From contig CACAHE010000002.1 of NCBI GenBank assembly GCA_902532195.1, positions 1 through 64,000 of the forward strand: a stretch of DNA of 64,000 nucleotides, given 5' to 3'. A model generated the notes under the pieces. It did no database searches, was not told the DNA's origin, and saw only the letters and a program-made list of their open reading frames with translations. A program made the translations under genes and the position numbers. Positions within the stretch are counted from its first letter, which is position 1. Each line of letters opens with the position of its first letter. The DNA is from an uncultured Pelagibacteraceae bacterium. Lineage in GTDB: Bacteria > Pseudomonadota > Alphaproteobacteria > Pelagibacterales > Pelagibacteraceae. Of the stretch, positions 56,539 through 64,000 are shown piece by piece.

Positions 56539-56745
56539 CCGTAACTTAATTAAAAAATTAATTAAGCTGCAAGTGCAAATTTATTATTTGCATTTATAAT
56601 TTAGCCCATTACGGCGGTACAATGCCGAACGAAAGAATAGCTTTTAGACATCCGTCGATTCTAGTTCACCCCCCTTAAATAATAATGGTGGAGGTGGTGG
56701 GTACTGCCCCCACGTCCGCAATGGTTATTACGAAATTCGTTTATC
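56509..56745 (-). ncRNA. ssrA: tmRNA, two-piece (circularly permuted) type
   Basis: On the minus strand, the acceptor piece comes first: GCGGACGTGGG, a T-loop GGCAGTA, CCCAC, the stem strand CACCTCC, then A and encoded CCA ending at 56686. A 12-nt spacer follows. The coding piece starts GGGGGTGAACTAG, whose first seven bases pair with CACCTCC; AATCGACGG follows. The tag frame is GCA AAT AAT AAA TTT GCA CTT GCA GCT TAA (56563-56592), giving the peptide ANNKFALAA. The piece ends in the hairpin at 56509-56533. It rescues stalled ribosomes and tags products for proteolysis. The 5' limit is approximate. Confidence 0.9.
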
Positions 56746-56813
56746 GTTATAGTTGGAAAACCAACAATTTAATTATATTTTATAAATTTTAAATTTAAAG
56801 AAAAAATATTAAT

Positions 56814-58070
56814 CTATTTATCCAGTCTCATTGTTTTTGTTGGATACATCCATATTTTTAATGGGTAAGTATTGTCTTTCTTCCATTTGGAAACTTCTTT
56901 TTTCCAATCAGGGCAGTTATCACAAATTAAAAAATGAGGATAAATGTTGTTATGCTTATATTCATAAGAACCCGCGAACAAAGATATAAGTATTAGAATA
57001 ATACTTAAAGTTTTAGCTATCCCAGAAGAAATTTGAGAAAATCTGAATACCATGAAAATTAAAATAATACCTGGGATTAAAGCATATCTTCCTTGTACTT
57101 GTTCCATTTTAGAAGCATAAATTGCTAAAAAAGAATAAGTTAAAAAAAATAATAATAAAAAAAATAATATTTTATCAATTTTTACTTTTTTAATAGAAAA
57201 CAAAATAAATCCGATAAATAAAATGATTACTAATAATGATAAGGCATGAAGGTTAAAAGAACTTAAAAATTTATAATATATTATTTGAGTTAAATCTCTT
57301 CCAAAAAAACTTTTTATTAAAACGTTATATGTAAAGTTTGTAATTTTATCGAAAGAAAGAATATACCTAGTATTATCTGATAAAAATTCTAAACTATTAA
57401 TTTTAGCATATATGTAAATAATACTTTGAAAAGATGTTGTTATAATAATTGCAAATAAATTTTTTAAATTAAATGAATTTTTATTATCAAAATATCTATA
57501 AATAAAAAAAGGTGACAAAATACAAGGTAATATTGAAGATAGTCCAGAAATAAAAATTATTATTGGTGACAATTTATTAAAAATAGAATTAACAACATCT
57601 TTTTGAAAATAAATGAGAATAGTTAATATTGTGAAATAAACTTGTGAAGTTAAAGTATTTAACCAAACTTCAGCTACCATCACTGGCGACAAAAGAACTA
57701 CTAACGATACAAGTATTTTATCTATATTTGTAATTATTAAATTAGATTTAGAAAAAATAATAAATATAAACAGGTATAATTGAACTGCGAAAGCAAAATA
57801 TACTGTTACTAGTGGTGAATAGTTAATTGGAACATAAGTCGCAAATACAGAAGAAATATTAGCCCATAAATTGAAATAGCCACTTCCCCATAAAACTTGA
57901 GTAAATCCAACTACGGGTCCAAATAAATATGAGTTTCGAAACCAAACCGATCCTTCCTCTGCAACAAATCTTCCATTTAAAAAAATATATGGGCTTCTAT
58001 AAAAAACCAAAATTAGAATTATTAATAATAAGATTGTTTTAAAATTTTTATTTAAAAATGATATTGGCAT
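56814..58070 (-). CDS. Polytopic membrane protein, GT-C-like
   Basis: A 418-residue protein with about ten hydrophobic helices. The first loop after helix 1 has RSPYIFLNGRFVAEEGSVWF, an acidic EEG motif in the first extracytoplasmic loop that resembles the catalytic position of GT-C sugar transferases. No named family is recognised. It overlaps the FkbM-type gene upstream by 23 nt and lies 70 nt before tmRNA on the same strand. Role in surface glycan construction is inferred from its two partners. Confidence 0.55.
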   Translation of the reverse strand: MPISFLNKNFKTILLLIILILVFYRSPYIFLNGRFVAEEGSVWFRNSYLFGPVVGFTQVLWGSGYFNLWANISSVFATYVPINYSPLVTVYFAFAVQLYLFIFIIFSKSNLIITNIDKILVSLVVLLSPVMVAEVWLNTLTSQVYFTILTILIYFQKDVVNSIFNKLSPIIIFISGLSSILPCILSPFFIYRYFDNKNSFNLKNLFAIIITTSFQSIIYIYAKINSLEFLSDNTRYILSFDKITNFTYNVLIKSFFGRDLTQIIYYKFLSSFNLHALSLLVIILFIGFILFSIKKVKIDKILFFLLLFFLTYSFLAIYASKMEQVQGRYALIPGIILIFMVFRFSQISSGIAKTLSIILILISLFAGSYEYKHNNIYPHFLICDNCPDWKKEVSKWKKDNTYPLKIWMYPTKTMRLDK

Positions 58071-58794
58071 TATTTTGATTATTATGAGCTTTTAAAACGT
58101 TATTTTTTAAATAATATTTTTTATATTTTAATTTTTTTAATATTTTAAAAATTATACTAATATTATTGTTTTCTATTATTAAAACTGGTTTATCTCTTTT
58201 TATCACAGGTAATAAAGTTTTAACTATACCTACCTCGCTGCCATTAGTATCTATTTTAATTAAATCTATCTTTGATTTAACTAATTTAAATCTTTTTACC
58301 TTTATTTGACTTTTTTCTATTCTTGGTTTTATTAGAAAATCTAATTTTATTTGTTTTTCCAATTCATTTTTCACAGGAAAAGAATACGTTAACAAAGATA
58401 TTTTTTTCCCAAACAAGTTTATATATGGATAAAAAATCTTCATTATAGAATTTTTCTCTGCTAACCCATAGTTAAATGGTAAAATGTTTTTATATTTTTT
58501 TTTAAGTTTGATTAATTTTTTAAAATAAATTATTTGTGGTTCATAACAATATATTTTATTTGGATTAAGGTTTCTTAAAAAGAATAATGCTGAAATTCCA
58601 TCCGAGGCCCCAACATCTATAATATTAATTTTTTTATTTTTAAATATATTTTTAAGATAAAAAAAATCATTTTCAAAATAATTTGTAAATCTCACCAAAG
58701 ATCTAAAAATAATATAAATTATTGGTATCAATCTTATAGTTTTTTCAATAATTATATAAAAACTTAAATTTTGAGTAGTATTTTGTTTTAACAT
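58048..58794 (-). CDS. FkbM-family methyltransferase
   Basis: A 248-residue SAM-dependent methyltransferase. NIIDVGASDGISALFF is the SAM-binding motif (about residues 54-70) and LIKIDTNGSEVGIVK carries the family's conserved acidic residue. FkbM-type enzymes methylate oxygens of sugars, including glycan residues. Very AT-rich and Lys/Ile-heavy compared with housekeeping genes. It starts 2 nt after the glycosyltransferase gene and overlaps the next gene by 23 nt. Confidence 0.8.
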   Translation of the reverse strand: MLKQNTTQNLSFYIIIEKTIRLIPIIYIIFRSLVRFTNYFENDFFYLKNIFKNKKINIIDVGASDGISALFFLRNLNPNKIYCYEPQIIYFKKLIKLKKKYKNILPFNYGLAEKNSIMKIFYPYINLFGKKISLLTYSFPVKNELEKQIKLDFLIKPRIEKSQIKVKRFKLVKSKIDLIKIDTNGSEVGIVKTLLPVIKRDKPVLIIENNNISIIFKILKKLKYKKYYLKNNVLKAHNNQNNANIIFK

Positions 58795-58796
58795 TG

Positions 58797-59495
58797 CTAA
58801 TTTTTAAAAATAAAAATTTTAAATAAATAAATCAAAGAATAAAATATATGCGAAAGTTTCATTTTTGATTTTCCAAGTTTTCTGTAAATTAATTGAACAG
58901 GAACTTCAAATATGTTATAACCTCTTTTTTTAAGTATGTATGTTACTTCCCAAAAAAAAGCATAATCATTATTTTTTGCAGAAAGTATATCTTTAAGTTT
59001 AACATTTTTTAAAAAAAAACATCTGAAAGCGCCTGAAGCATCATAATTAATTCCTAGAAAAGTACTTACAAAAATATGCCTAGAATGAGTAATTATTTTT
59101 CTATAAATAGGCCAATCATTTATTAAATTAGGTTTTTTGAATCTGCTAGTGATTACATAATCAAATTTTTTTGTATTACTAATCATTCTTCTAAAATACT
59201 TTGGATCATGAGTCCCATCAGCATCCATAGTAATTACCAAATCATATTTTTTTTTATATGCATATTTTATCCCATCTTTATGAGCTGATCCAATTCCAGT
59301 TTTATTTTTTCTAAAAATGTATTTTACATACTTATATTTTTTTTTTAGGTTTATAATTATTTTTTGTGAATTATCTGTTGAACTATCGTCAATAAAAAGA
59401 ATATCTAATGTAATTTTTGTTTTTTTGATTTTATCAAATATTTTAGGTATATTTTTTTCCTCATTAAGAGTTGGAATTATTACACATATTTTCAT
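58797..59495 (-). CDS. Family 2 glycosyltransferase, polyprenol-phosphate sugar synthase-like
   Basis: A 232-residue GT-A enzyme related to dolichol/polyprenol-phosphate mannose synthases. ICVIIPTLNEEKNIPKIF, TGIGSAHKDGIKYA and the MDADGTHDP metal motif are in order, and the C-terminal YRKLGKSKMKLSHI fits the DPM1 type. It would load a sugar on undecaprenyl phosphate for the GT-C-like protein of the same cluster. First gene of the three; a 175-nt divergent gap separates it from thyX. Confidence 0.88.
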   Translation of the reverse strand: MKICVIIPTLNEEKNIPKIFDKIKKTKITLDILFIDDSSTDNSQKIIINLKKKYKYVKYIFRKNKTGIGSAHKDGIKYAYKKKYDLVITMDADGTHDPKYFRRMISNTKKFDYVITSRFKKPNLINDWPIYRKIITHSRHIFVSTFLGINYDASGAFRCFFLKNVKLKDILSAKNNDYAFFWEVTYILKKRGYNIFEVPVQLIYRKLGKSKMKLSHIFYSLIYLFKIFIFKN

Positions 59496-59670
59496 TTTGA
59501 TTAAATTTTCTTAATATTTCTATTATTATTTATAATACGAAGACCAACAAGATTTGCAACTTAGAATAGTAATATGGCAGTTATTAATTTTAATAAAATG
59601 TAATTACTACTTGAGAAAATACCGATCATTATATATTCGATAAATAAACCATATTTATTTAATATAAACT

Positions 59671-60618
59671 ATGAAATTAACTAAAGAACAATTAGAAGAA
59701 ATTAAAGATCAACAATCACAAAAATATAATACAAAAAGAGTTACAGCACCAGAACTTGAAAATATATTATATGAAGCGATACCAATATTAGATCATGGCT
59801 TTATAAGAGTAGTAGATTATATGGGAAATGATACATCAATAGTTCAAGCTGCAAGAGTATCTTATGGCAAAGGAACAAAAAAAGTTAATACAGATTCTGG
59901 CTTGATAAAATATTTAATGAGACATTGGCATAGCACACCTTTTGAAATGTGTGAAATTAAGTATCATGTTAAACTACCGATATTTATAGCAAGGCAGTGG
60001 ATTAGGCATAGAACTGCAAATGTCAATGAATATTCTGCAAGGTATTCAATTTTAGATAAAGAATTTTATTTGCCCAAACCTGAAAATTTAGCTGCTCAGT
60101 CCCAGATAAATAGACAAGGTAGAGGAGATATACTTGAAGGTGACCAAGCAAAAAAAGTTTTAGATCTTCTAAAAACAGATGCAGAAAGAACTTACAACAA
60201 TTATGAAGAAATGCTCAACGAACGATATGATGGAACAATAATTAATAAAGATGGAGTCGGATTAGCCAGAGAACTTGCGAGAATGAATTTAACACTGAAT
60301 ACTTATACACAATGGTATTGGAAAACAGATTTACTTAATCTAATGAATTTTTTAAGACTTAGAGCGGATAGCCATGCTCAATATGAGATAAGAGCTTATG
60401 CTGAGGCAATGTTAGATACTTTAAAAAAATGGGTTCCAATTACATATGAAGCTTTTATGGATTATAGAGTTGGAGGAACAGAAATTTCTGCAAAAGGAAA
60501 ATTAATCATAAAAAAATTAATTAAAGGGGAAAAAGTTAGCATAGATGACTCTGGTCTTTCGAAAAGGGAGTGGAATGAGCTAATGATCTCTTTAGATCTT
60601 AAAGATAAATTGATTTAA
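59671..60618 (+). CDS. thyX: Flavin-dependent thymidylate synthase
   Basis: A 315-residue FAD enzyme that makes dTMP from dUMP without consuming folate as reductant. The ThyX signature RHRx7S appears as [11 protein letters not shown] (112-122), followed by ARYS. An N-terminal extension of about 30 residues precedes the usual fold. A possible promoter, TTGAGA (59611-59616) and TATATT (59632-59637), has a short 15-bp spacer. It converges on mrp with a 20-nt overlap. Confidence 0.96.
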   Translation: MKLTKEQLEEIKDQQSQKYNTKRVTAPELENILYEAIPILDHGFIRVVDYMGNDTSIVQAARVSYGKGTKKVNTDSGLIKYLMRHWHSTPFEMCEIKYHVKLPIFIARQWIRHRTANVNEYSARYSILDKEFYLPKPENLAAQSQINRQGRGDILEGDQAKKVLDLLKTDAERTYNNYEEMLNERYDGTIINKDGVGLARELARMNLTLNTYTQWYWKTDLLNLMNFLRLRADSHAQYEIRAYAEAMLDTLKKWVPITYEAFMDYRVGGTEISAKGKLIIKKLIKGEKVSIDDSGLSKREWNELMISLDLKDKLI

Positions 60619-61399
60619 TTTTATTTGCAAAATTTAAATATATTTTAGATATATCGTGCTCAGGTTTATCTTCCACAATTGGTTTTCCAAGATCACCTAA
60701 TTTACCAATCTCCGGATCAATTGGAATTTCTCCTAAAAATTGTTTATTAAATTCGTCTGCAGTTCTTTTTACACCACCTTCTCCAAAAATTGGATATTTT
60801 TTTCCATCTTCGGTCAGAAAATAGCTCATGTTGTCTACAAGTCCAATTATTTTAACACCAAGTTTATCAAACATTTTTATACCTCTTTTTACATCTTGAA
60901 GTGCTATTTCTTGTGGAGTTGAAATAATAATTACACCATCCATTTTGATTTCTTGTGAAAAAGTAAGTTGTGTATCTCCAGTTCCAGGTGGCATATCTAT
61001 AATTATAAAATCTAAATTATCCCATGAAACTTTTTGTGTAAAAGTTCTGATAGCACTAGTTACCATTGGGCCCCTCCATATCATTGGTGTCTGTTCCTCA
61101 GTTAAAAATCCAATTGACATACATTGAATGTTGTATTTTTTTATTGGTTTTAAATTCTTTCCATCACTTTCAGGCTTTTCATTTATAGAAAATAATTTTG
61201 GTAAAGAGGGTCCATAAATATCTGCATCTAAAAGACCTACTTTGCAACCAGTTTTATTTAGAGCTAATGAAAGATTTGTAGCAAAAGTGGACTTGCCAAC
61301 CCCACCTTTTGCACTTGAAATCGCTATAGTAAACTTTGTCCCAGGTATAGGGTTTTTTGTCTTCAAACTCTTATTTATCTGCATTTTTTTATCTTCCAT
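60599..61399 (-). CDS. mrp: Mrp/ApbC-family P-loop iron-sulfur carrier ATPase
   Basis: A 266-residue MinD-like ATPase with the deviant Walker [12 protein letters not shown] (28-38), [15 protein letters not shown], and the [14 protein letters not shown]alker B region. Mrp proteins carry [4Fe-4S] clusters to target enzymes. The N-terminal MIP18/DUF59 domain found in many bacterial Mrps is absent. The CxxC near the C-terminus is not evident, so the cluster site may differ. The start faces away from hflK with a 51-nt gap. Confidence 0.9.
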   Translation of the reverse strand: MEDKKMQINKSLKTKNPIPGTKFTIAISSAKGGVGKSTFATNLSLALNKTGCKVGLLDADIYGPSLPKLFSINEKPESDGKNLKPIKKYNIQCMSIGFLTEEQTPMIWRGPMVTSAIRTFTQKVSWDNLDFIIIDMPPGTGDTQLTFSQEIKMDGVIIISTPQEIALQDVKRGIKMFDKLGVKIIGLVDNMSYFLTEDGKKYPIFGEGGVKRTADEFNKQFLGEIPIDPEIGKLGDLGKPIVEDKPEHDISKIYLNFANKIKSIYL

Positions 61400-61450
61400 A
61401 AAAGTAACTTACCTTGTTTTTCTTTATAAAGACACTATATAGAATGTCAT

Positions 61451-62542
61451 ATGAGCGATTTCAAAAATCAAAGTCCATGGGGATCTCCTCCAGGAGGAGG
61501 TGGAAATGGTAATGGATTTAGAAGAGGTCCAACGCCTCCAAATGTTGATGAGTTAATTAGAAAGATTCAAGAAAGTATAAAAAAATTTTTTCCAGGAGGA
61601 AAAGCTTCTGGTGGCAAACCATTAATTTTTGGTCTAATAGCTATTTTGATTATTTGGGCATTGAGTGGTCTCTATAGAGTTTTACCAGATGAACAAGGAG
61701 TGGTTTTAAGATTTGGAAAATTTGTAAAAACAACCCAACCAGGCTTAAATTATCATATTCCTTACCCTGTAGAGAGTGTACTTACTCCTAAAGTAACTAA
61801 AGTTAACAGGATGGATATAGGTTTTAGATCAGAAAGAGATAGTGGATTTACCTCAGGAGCGGTAGCAGATGTTCCAGAAGAAAGCTTAATGCTCACAGGA
61901 GATGAAAATATAGTTAATATAGATTTTTCAGTTTTTTGGGTGATCAAAGATGCTGGAAATTTTTTATTTAAAATTCAAGACCCTCAAGGAACTGTAAAAG
62001 CTGCAGCAGAAACTGCGATGAGAGAAGTTATAGCAAGAAGTAAAATTCAACCAATTTTGACCGAAGGAAGATCAAAAATAGAAATAGATACCCAAGAAAT
62101 AATCCAAAACATATTAGATGAATACAATTCAGGAATACAAATCACTCAAGTTCAAACGCAAAAAGCAGACCCGCCTGATCAGGTAATTGATGCCTTTAGA
62201 GATGTACAGGCTGCAAGAGCTGACATGGAAAGATCTAAAAATGAAGCACAAGCTTATGCAAATGATGTGATACCAAGAGCACGAGGAGAGGCACAAAAAA
62301 TTTTACAAGCAGCAGAAGCATATAAAAAAGAAGTCGTAGCGAAAGCAGAAGGTGAAGCAAGTAGATTTCTTGCAATTTTTAACGAATATAAAAATGCAAA
62401 AGAAGTAACTCAAGAAAGAATGTACCTCGAAACTATGGAAAAAGTTTTAGCGGATATTGATAAAGTAATCATAGAAAAAAATGCAGGATCAGGAGTTGTT
62501 CCTTATCTTCCATTACCAGAACTAAAGAAAAAAACTAATTAA
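61451..62542 (+). CDS. hflK: HflK, FtsH-associated SPFH membrane protein
   Basis: A 363-residue protein. A Gly/Pro-rich cytosolic N-terminus (SPWGSPPGGGGNGNGFRRG) is followed by a single helix (about 63-82) and the SPFH/band-7 domain in the periplasm, with a long helical region (about 225-345). HflK with HflC forms a large cage round FtsH. It is immediately followed by hflC. Confidence 0.95.
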   Translation: MSDFKNQSPWGSPPGGGGNGNGFRRGPTPPNVDELIRKIQESIKKFFPGGKASGGKPLIFGLIAILIIWALSGLYRVLPDEQGVVLRFGKFVKTTQPGLNYHIPYPVESVLTPKVTKVNRMDIGFRSERDSGFTSGAVADVPEESLMLTGDENIVNIDFSVFWVIKDAGNFLFKIQDPQGTVKAAAETAMREVIARSKIQPILTEGRSKIEIDTQEIIQNILDEYNSGIQITQVQTQKADPPDQVIDAFRDVQAARADMERSKNEAQAYANDVIPRARGEAQKILQAAEAYKKEVVAKAEGEASRFLAIFNEYKNAKEVTQERMYLETMEKVLADIDKVIIEKNAGSGVVPYLPLPELKKKTN

Positions 62543-63412
62543 ATGAAATTAAATAAATTTATATTACCATTAATTATAATTATTGCAGTAACTGCGTTTT
62601 TTTCTATATTTATAGTTAAAGAAATTAATCAAGCAATTGTTCTTCAGTTTGGTGATCCAAAAAGAATTATCTTAAAACCAGGTTTAAATTTTAAAATTCC
62701 TTTTATTCAAAACGTAGTATTCTTAGATAAAAGAATTTTAAATTTAGATGCACCACCTGAAGAAGTAATTGCGTCAGACCAAAAAAGATTAATAGTTGAT
62801 GCATTTGCAAGATTTCAAATTGTTGACCCTCTTAAATTTTACATATCCGTAGGTAATGAAAGAGTAGCAAGATCTAGACTGTCTACAATTATAAACTCAA
62901 GAATTAGAAGTGTTTTAGGAACTCAGAGATTACAAACATTATTATCTGAAGATAGAACTAAGCAAATGTCATTAATACAAGATGGTGTAAATACAGAAGC
63001 TGAAAAATTTGGAATTAAAATTGTAGATGTAAGAATTAAAAGAGCAGATTTACCTCCAGCGAACAGTGAAGCAATCTATAGAAGAATGCAGACTGAAAGA
63101 GAGAGAGAAGCTAAAGAATTTAGAGCAAAAGGTGCAGAGATGGCAATTACAATTACTTCAACAGCAGATAAAGAAGTGACTGTAATTTTAGCTAATGCAC
63201 AAAAACAATCTGAGATCATGAAAGGTGAAGGTGATGGTCAAAGAAATAGAATATTTGCAAATGCTTTTGGCCAAGATCCAGAATTTTTTGCTTTTTATAG
63301 AGCTATGCAAGCATATGAAAAAGCATTAATAGGTGGGGAAACTTCTTTAATATTATCTCCAGATAGTGAATTTTTTAAATTTTTTGGAAATATAAAACCT
63401 AAATCAGAATAA
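62543..63412 (+). CDS. hflC: HflC, FtsH-associated SPFH membrane protein
   Basis: A 289-residue partner of HflK: N-terminal helix (about 6-25), then SPFH domain (VLQFGDPKRIILKPGLNFKI) and a charged helical region (AIYRRMQTEREREAKEFRAKGAEMA). The start abuts the hflK stop. A DUF2065 protein gene and a DegP-type gene follow, together an envelope protein quality-control operon. Confidence 0.95.
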   Translation: MKLNKFILPLIIIIAVTAFFSIFIVKEINQAIVLQFGDPKRIILKPGLNFKIPFIQNVVFLDKRILNLDAPPEEVIASDQKRLIVDAFARFQIVDPLKFYISVGNERVARSRLSTIINSRIRSVLGTQRLQTLLSEDRTKQMSLIQDGVNTEAEKFGIKIVDVRIKRADLPPANSEAIYRRMQTEREREAKEFRAKGAEMAITITSTADKEVTVILANAQKQSEIMKGEGDGQRNRIFANAFGQDPEFFAFYRAMQAYEKALIGGETSLILSPDSEFFKFFGNIKPKSE

Positions 63413-63421
63413 TCTAAATTT

Positions 63422-63607
63422 ATGAAGGAACTGATCATAGCATTTGGTCTTTTCTTATTTATTGAAGGAATTTTATACGCCATATTTCCATCAAAAATGA
63501 AAGCTATGTTGCTAAAATTAAATGAAATCAATAACAATCAACTAAGAACAGGTGGATTGTTGTTTGCTATAATTGGATTTATAATAATCTGGTATTTTAA
63601 AAACTAA
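63422..63607 (+). CDS. DUF2065-like small membrane protein
   Basis: A 61-residue protein with two hydrophobic helices (about 3-21 and 44-59) and the motif EGILYAIFPSKMKAMLLKL between them. This layout is common to DUF2065 proteins found beside hflKC. Function unknown. The stop codon overlaps the next ATG by one base. Confidence 0.8.
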   Translation: MKELIIAFGLFLFIEGILYAIFPSKMKAMLLKLNEINNNQLRTGGLLFAIIGFIIIWYFKN

Positions 63608-64000
63608 TGAGCAAAAAATTTATAATACAGATATTATTTTTCTTATTTGTTTTCAATTTTGAAGCAAATTCTAAATCCGCCCCATCATCATTTGCAGACC
63701 TTGCAGAAAAATTAATGCCTTCAGTGGTTAATATTTCTACAACACAGACAATAACGACAAATGCCAATCCTTTTCCATTTCAATTTCCTCCAGGATCACC
63801 ATTTGAAGATATGTTCAGGGAATTTGGAACACCTCAAACTAGGAAAGCAAGTGCTCTTGGATCTGGATTTATAATTGATAAAAAAGGAATAGTGATTACT
63901 AATAATCACGTAATACAAGGAGCAGAAGATATAATTGTTTCTGTCAATGGAGACAAAGAATATAAAGTTAAAATAATTGGGTCGGATCCATTATCAGATA
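63607..64000 (+). CDS. DegP/HtrA-type periplasmic serine protease, N-terminal part (cut by window end)
   Basis: The visible 131 codons show a signal peptide (KKFIIQILFFLFVFNFEANS), a FADLAEKLMPSVVNISTT start of the trypsin-like domain, a disordered Pro/Phe loop (NPFPFQFPPGSPFEDMF) and the catalytic His H101 in GIVITNNHVIQG. The Asp, Ser and PDZ domains would lie beyond the window. The ATG overlaps the DUF2065 stop (taATG). Which Deg paralogue (DegP or DegQ) cannot be told. Confidence 0.92.
   Translation, partial: MSKKFIIQILFFLFVFNFEANSKSAPSSFADLAEKLMPSVVNISTTQTITTNANPFPFQFPPGSPFEDMFREFGTPQTRKASALGSGFIIDKKGIVITNNHVIQGAEDIIVSVNGDKEYKVKIIGSDPLSD

Noticed and set aside
1..64000. CRISPR arrays, insertion sequences, integrases or transposases
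   Set aside because: No regularly spaced repeats, no terminal inverted repeats round a transposase, and no recombinase gene were seen on either strand.

Overview
The window is very AT-rich, densely packed and mostly colinear with housekeeping order. It looks like a chromosome segment of a SAR11-clade alphaproteobacterium ('Candidatus Pelagibacter' type). The basis is the protein sequences themselves, the split transhydrogenase, a DUF1013/TrcR regulator, a two-piece permuted tmRNA, tiny intergenic gaps, and a 5S rRNA gene that stands apart from any 16S-23S pair at the edge of a surface-glycan hypervariable region. This assignment is inference; no database was searched.

Layout. 1-7227: surface-polysaccharide region with an O-antigen-ligase-like fragment, polytopic GT-C-like proteins, a family 2 glycosyltransferase, a sugar-nucleotide SDR, and gmd-fcl for GDP-L-fucose. 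7270-7520: lone 5S rRNA followed 9 nt later by rpmJ. 7533-11029: pntAA-pntAB-pntB and a transaldolase-like gene. 11048-19262 (minus): central carbon and translation cluster tkt-gap-pgk-fba-thiE-efp-suhB-rpmE-trcR, then rpsU and tRNA-fMet. 19317-35063 (plus): zapA, fau, ymdB, yebC, a phage-type RuvC, tolQRAB-pal-cpoB, tilS-ftsH-folP-glmM-thiD-purA. 35060-36981 (minus): rpoH and rluD. 37005: tRNA-Arg. 37086-40323 (minus): tsaC followed by an ABC-2 exporter and a TylF-like methyltransferase. 40344-54500: xseB-ispA-dxs, aroC, pdxH, a polyprenyl diphosphate synthase, an S49 peptidase, glyQS, ppdK, nadA-nadC. 54563-59495: tRNA-Leu / tmRNA hotspot holding a very small putative integrative element and a second glycan cluster. 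59671-64000: thyX, mrp, hflK-hflC, a DUF2065 protein and the start of a DegP-type protease.

How the genes work together. The Gap, Pgk, class I Fba, Tkt, transaldolase-like protein and PpdK fit a carbon core that can run in the gluconeogenic direction. The Gap residues that select the cofactor suggest NADP(H), and the neighbouring transhydrogenase makes NADPH. TolQRAB-Pal-CpoB maintains the envelope. FtsH, HflKC and RpoH form the membrane-quality and heat-shock arm. Dxs, IspA and the long-chain synthase supply isoprenoids.

The most notable item is at 54664-56538. A near-perfect 32-bp direct repeat, equal to the 3' end of the tmRNA coding piece, brackets about 1.84 kb of unrecognised cargo: a membrane protein, a 53-residue one-TM protein, a cysteine-rich protein and possibly a 20-residue peptide. 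Paired TGTGCCA motifs lie near both ends and no integrase gene is present. It looks like an integrase-less attachment-site-bounded mini-element or satellite. Other points of interest are a probable AUU start codon for rpsU, the 5S-rpmJ junction, and a phage-type RuvC where ruvCAB would be expected.
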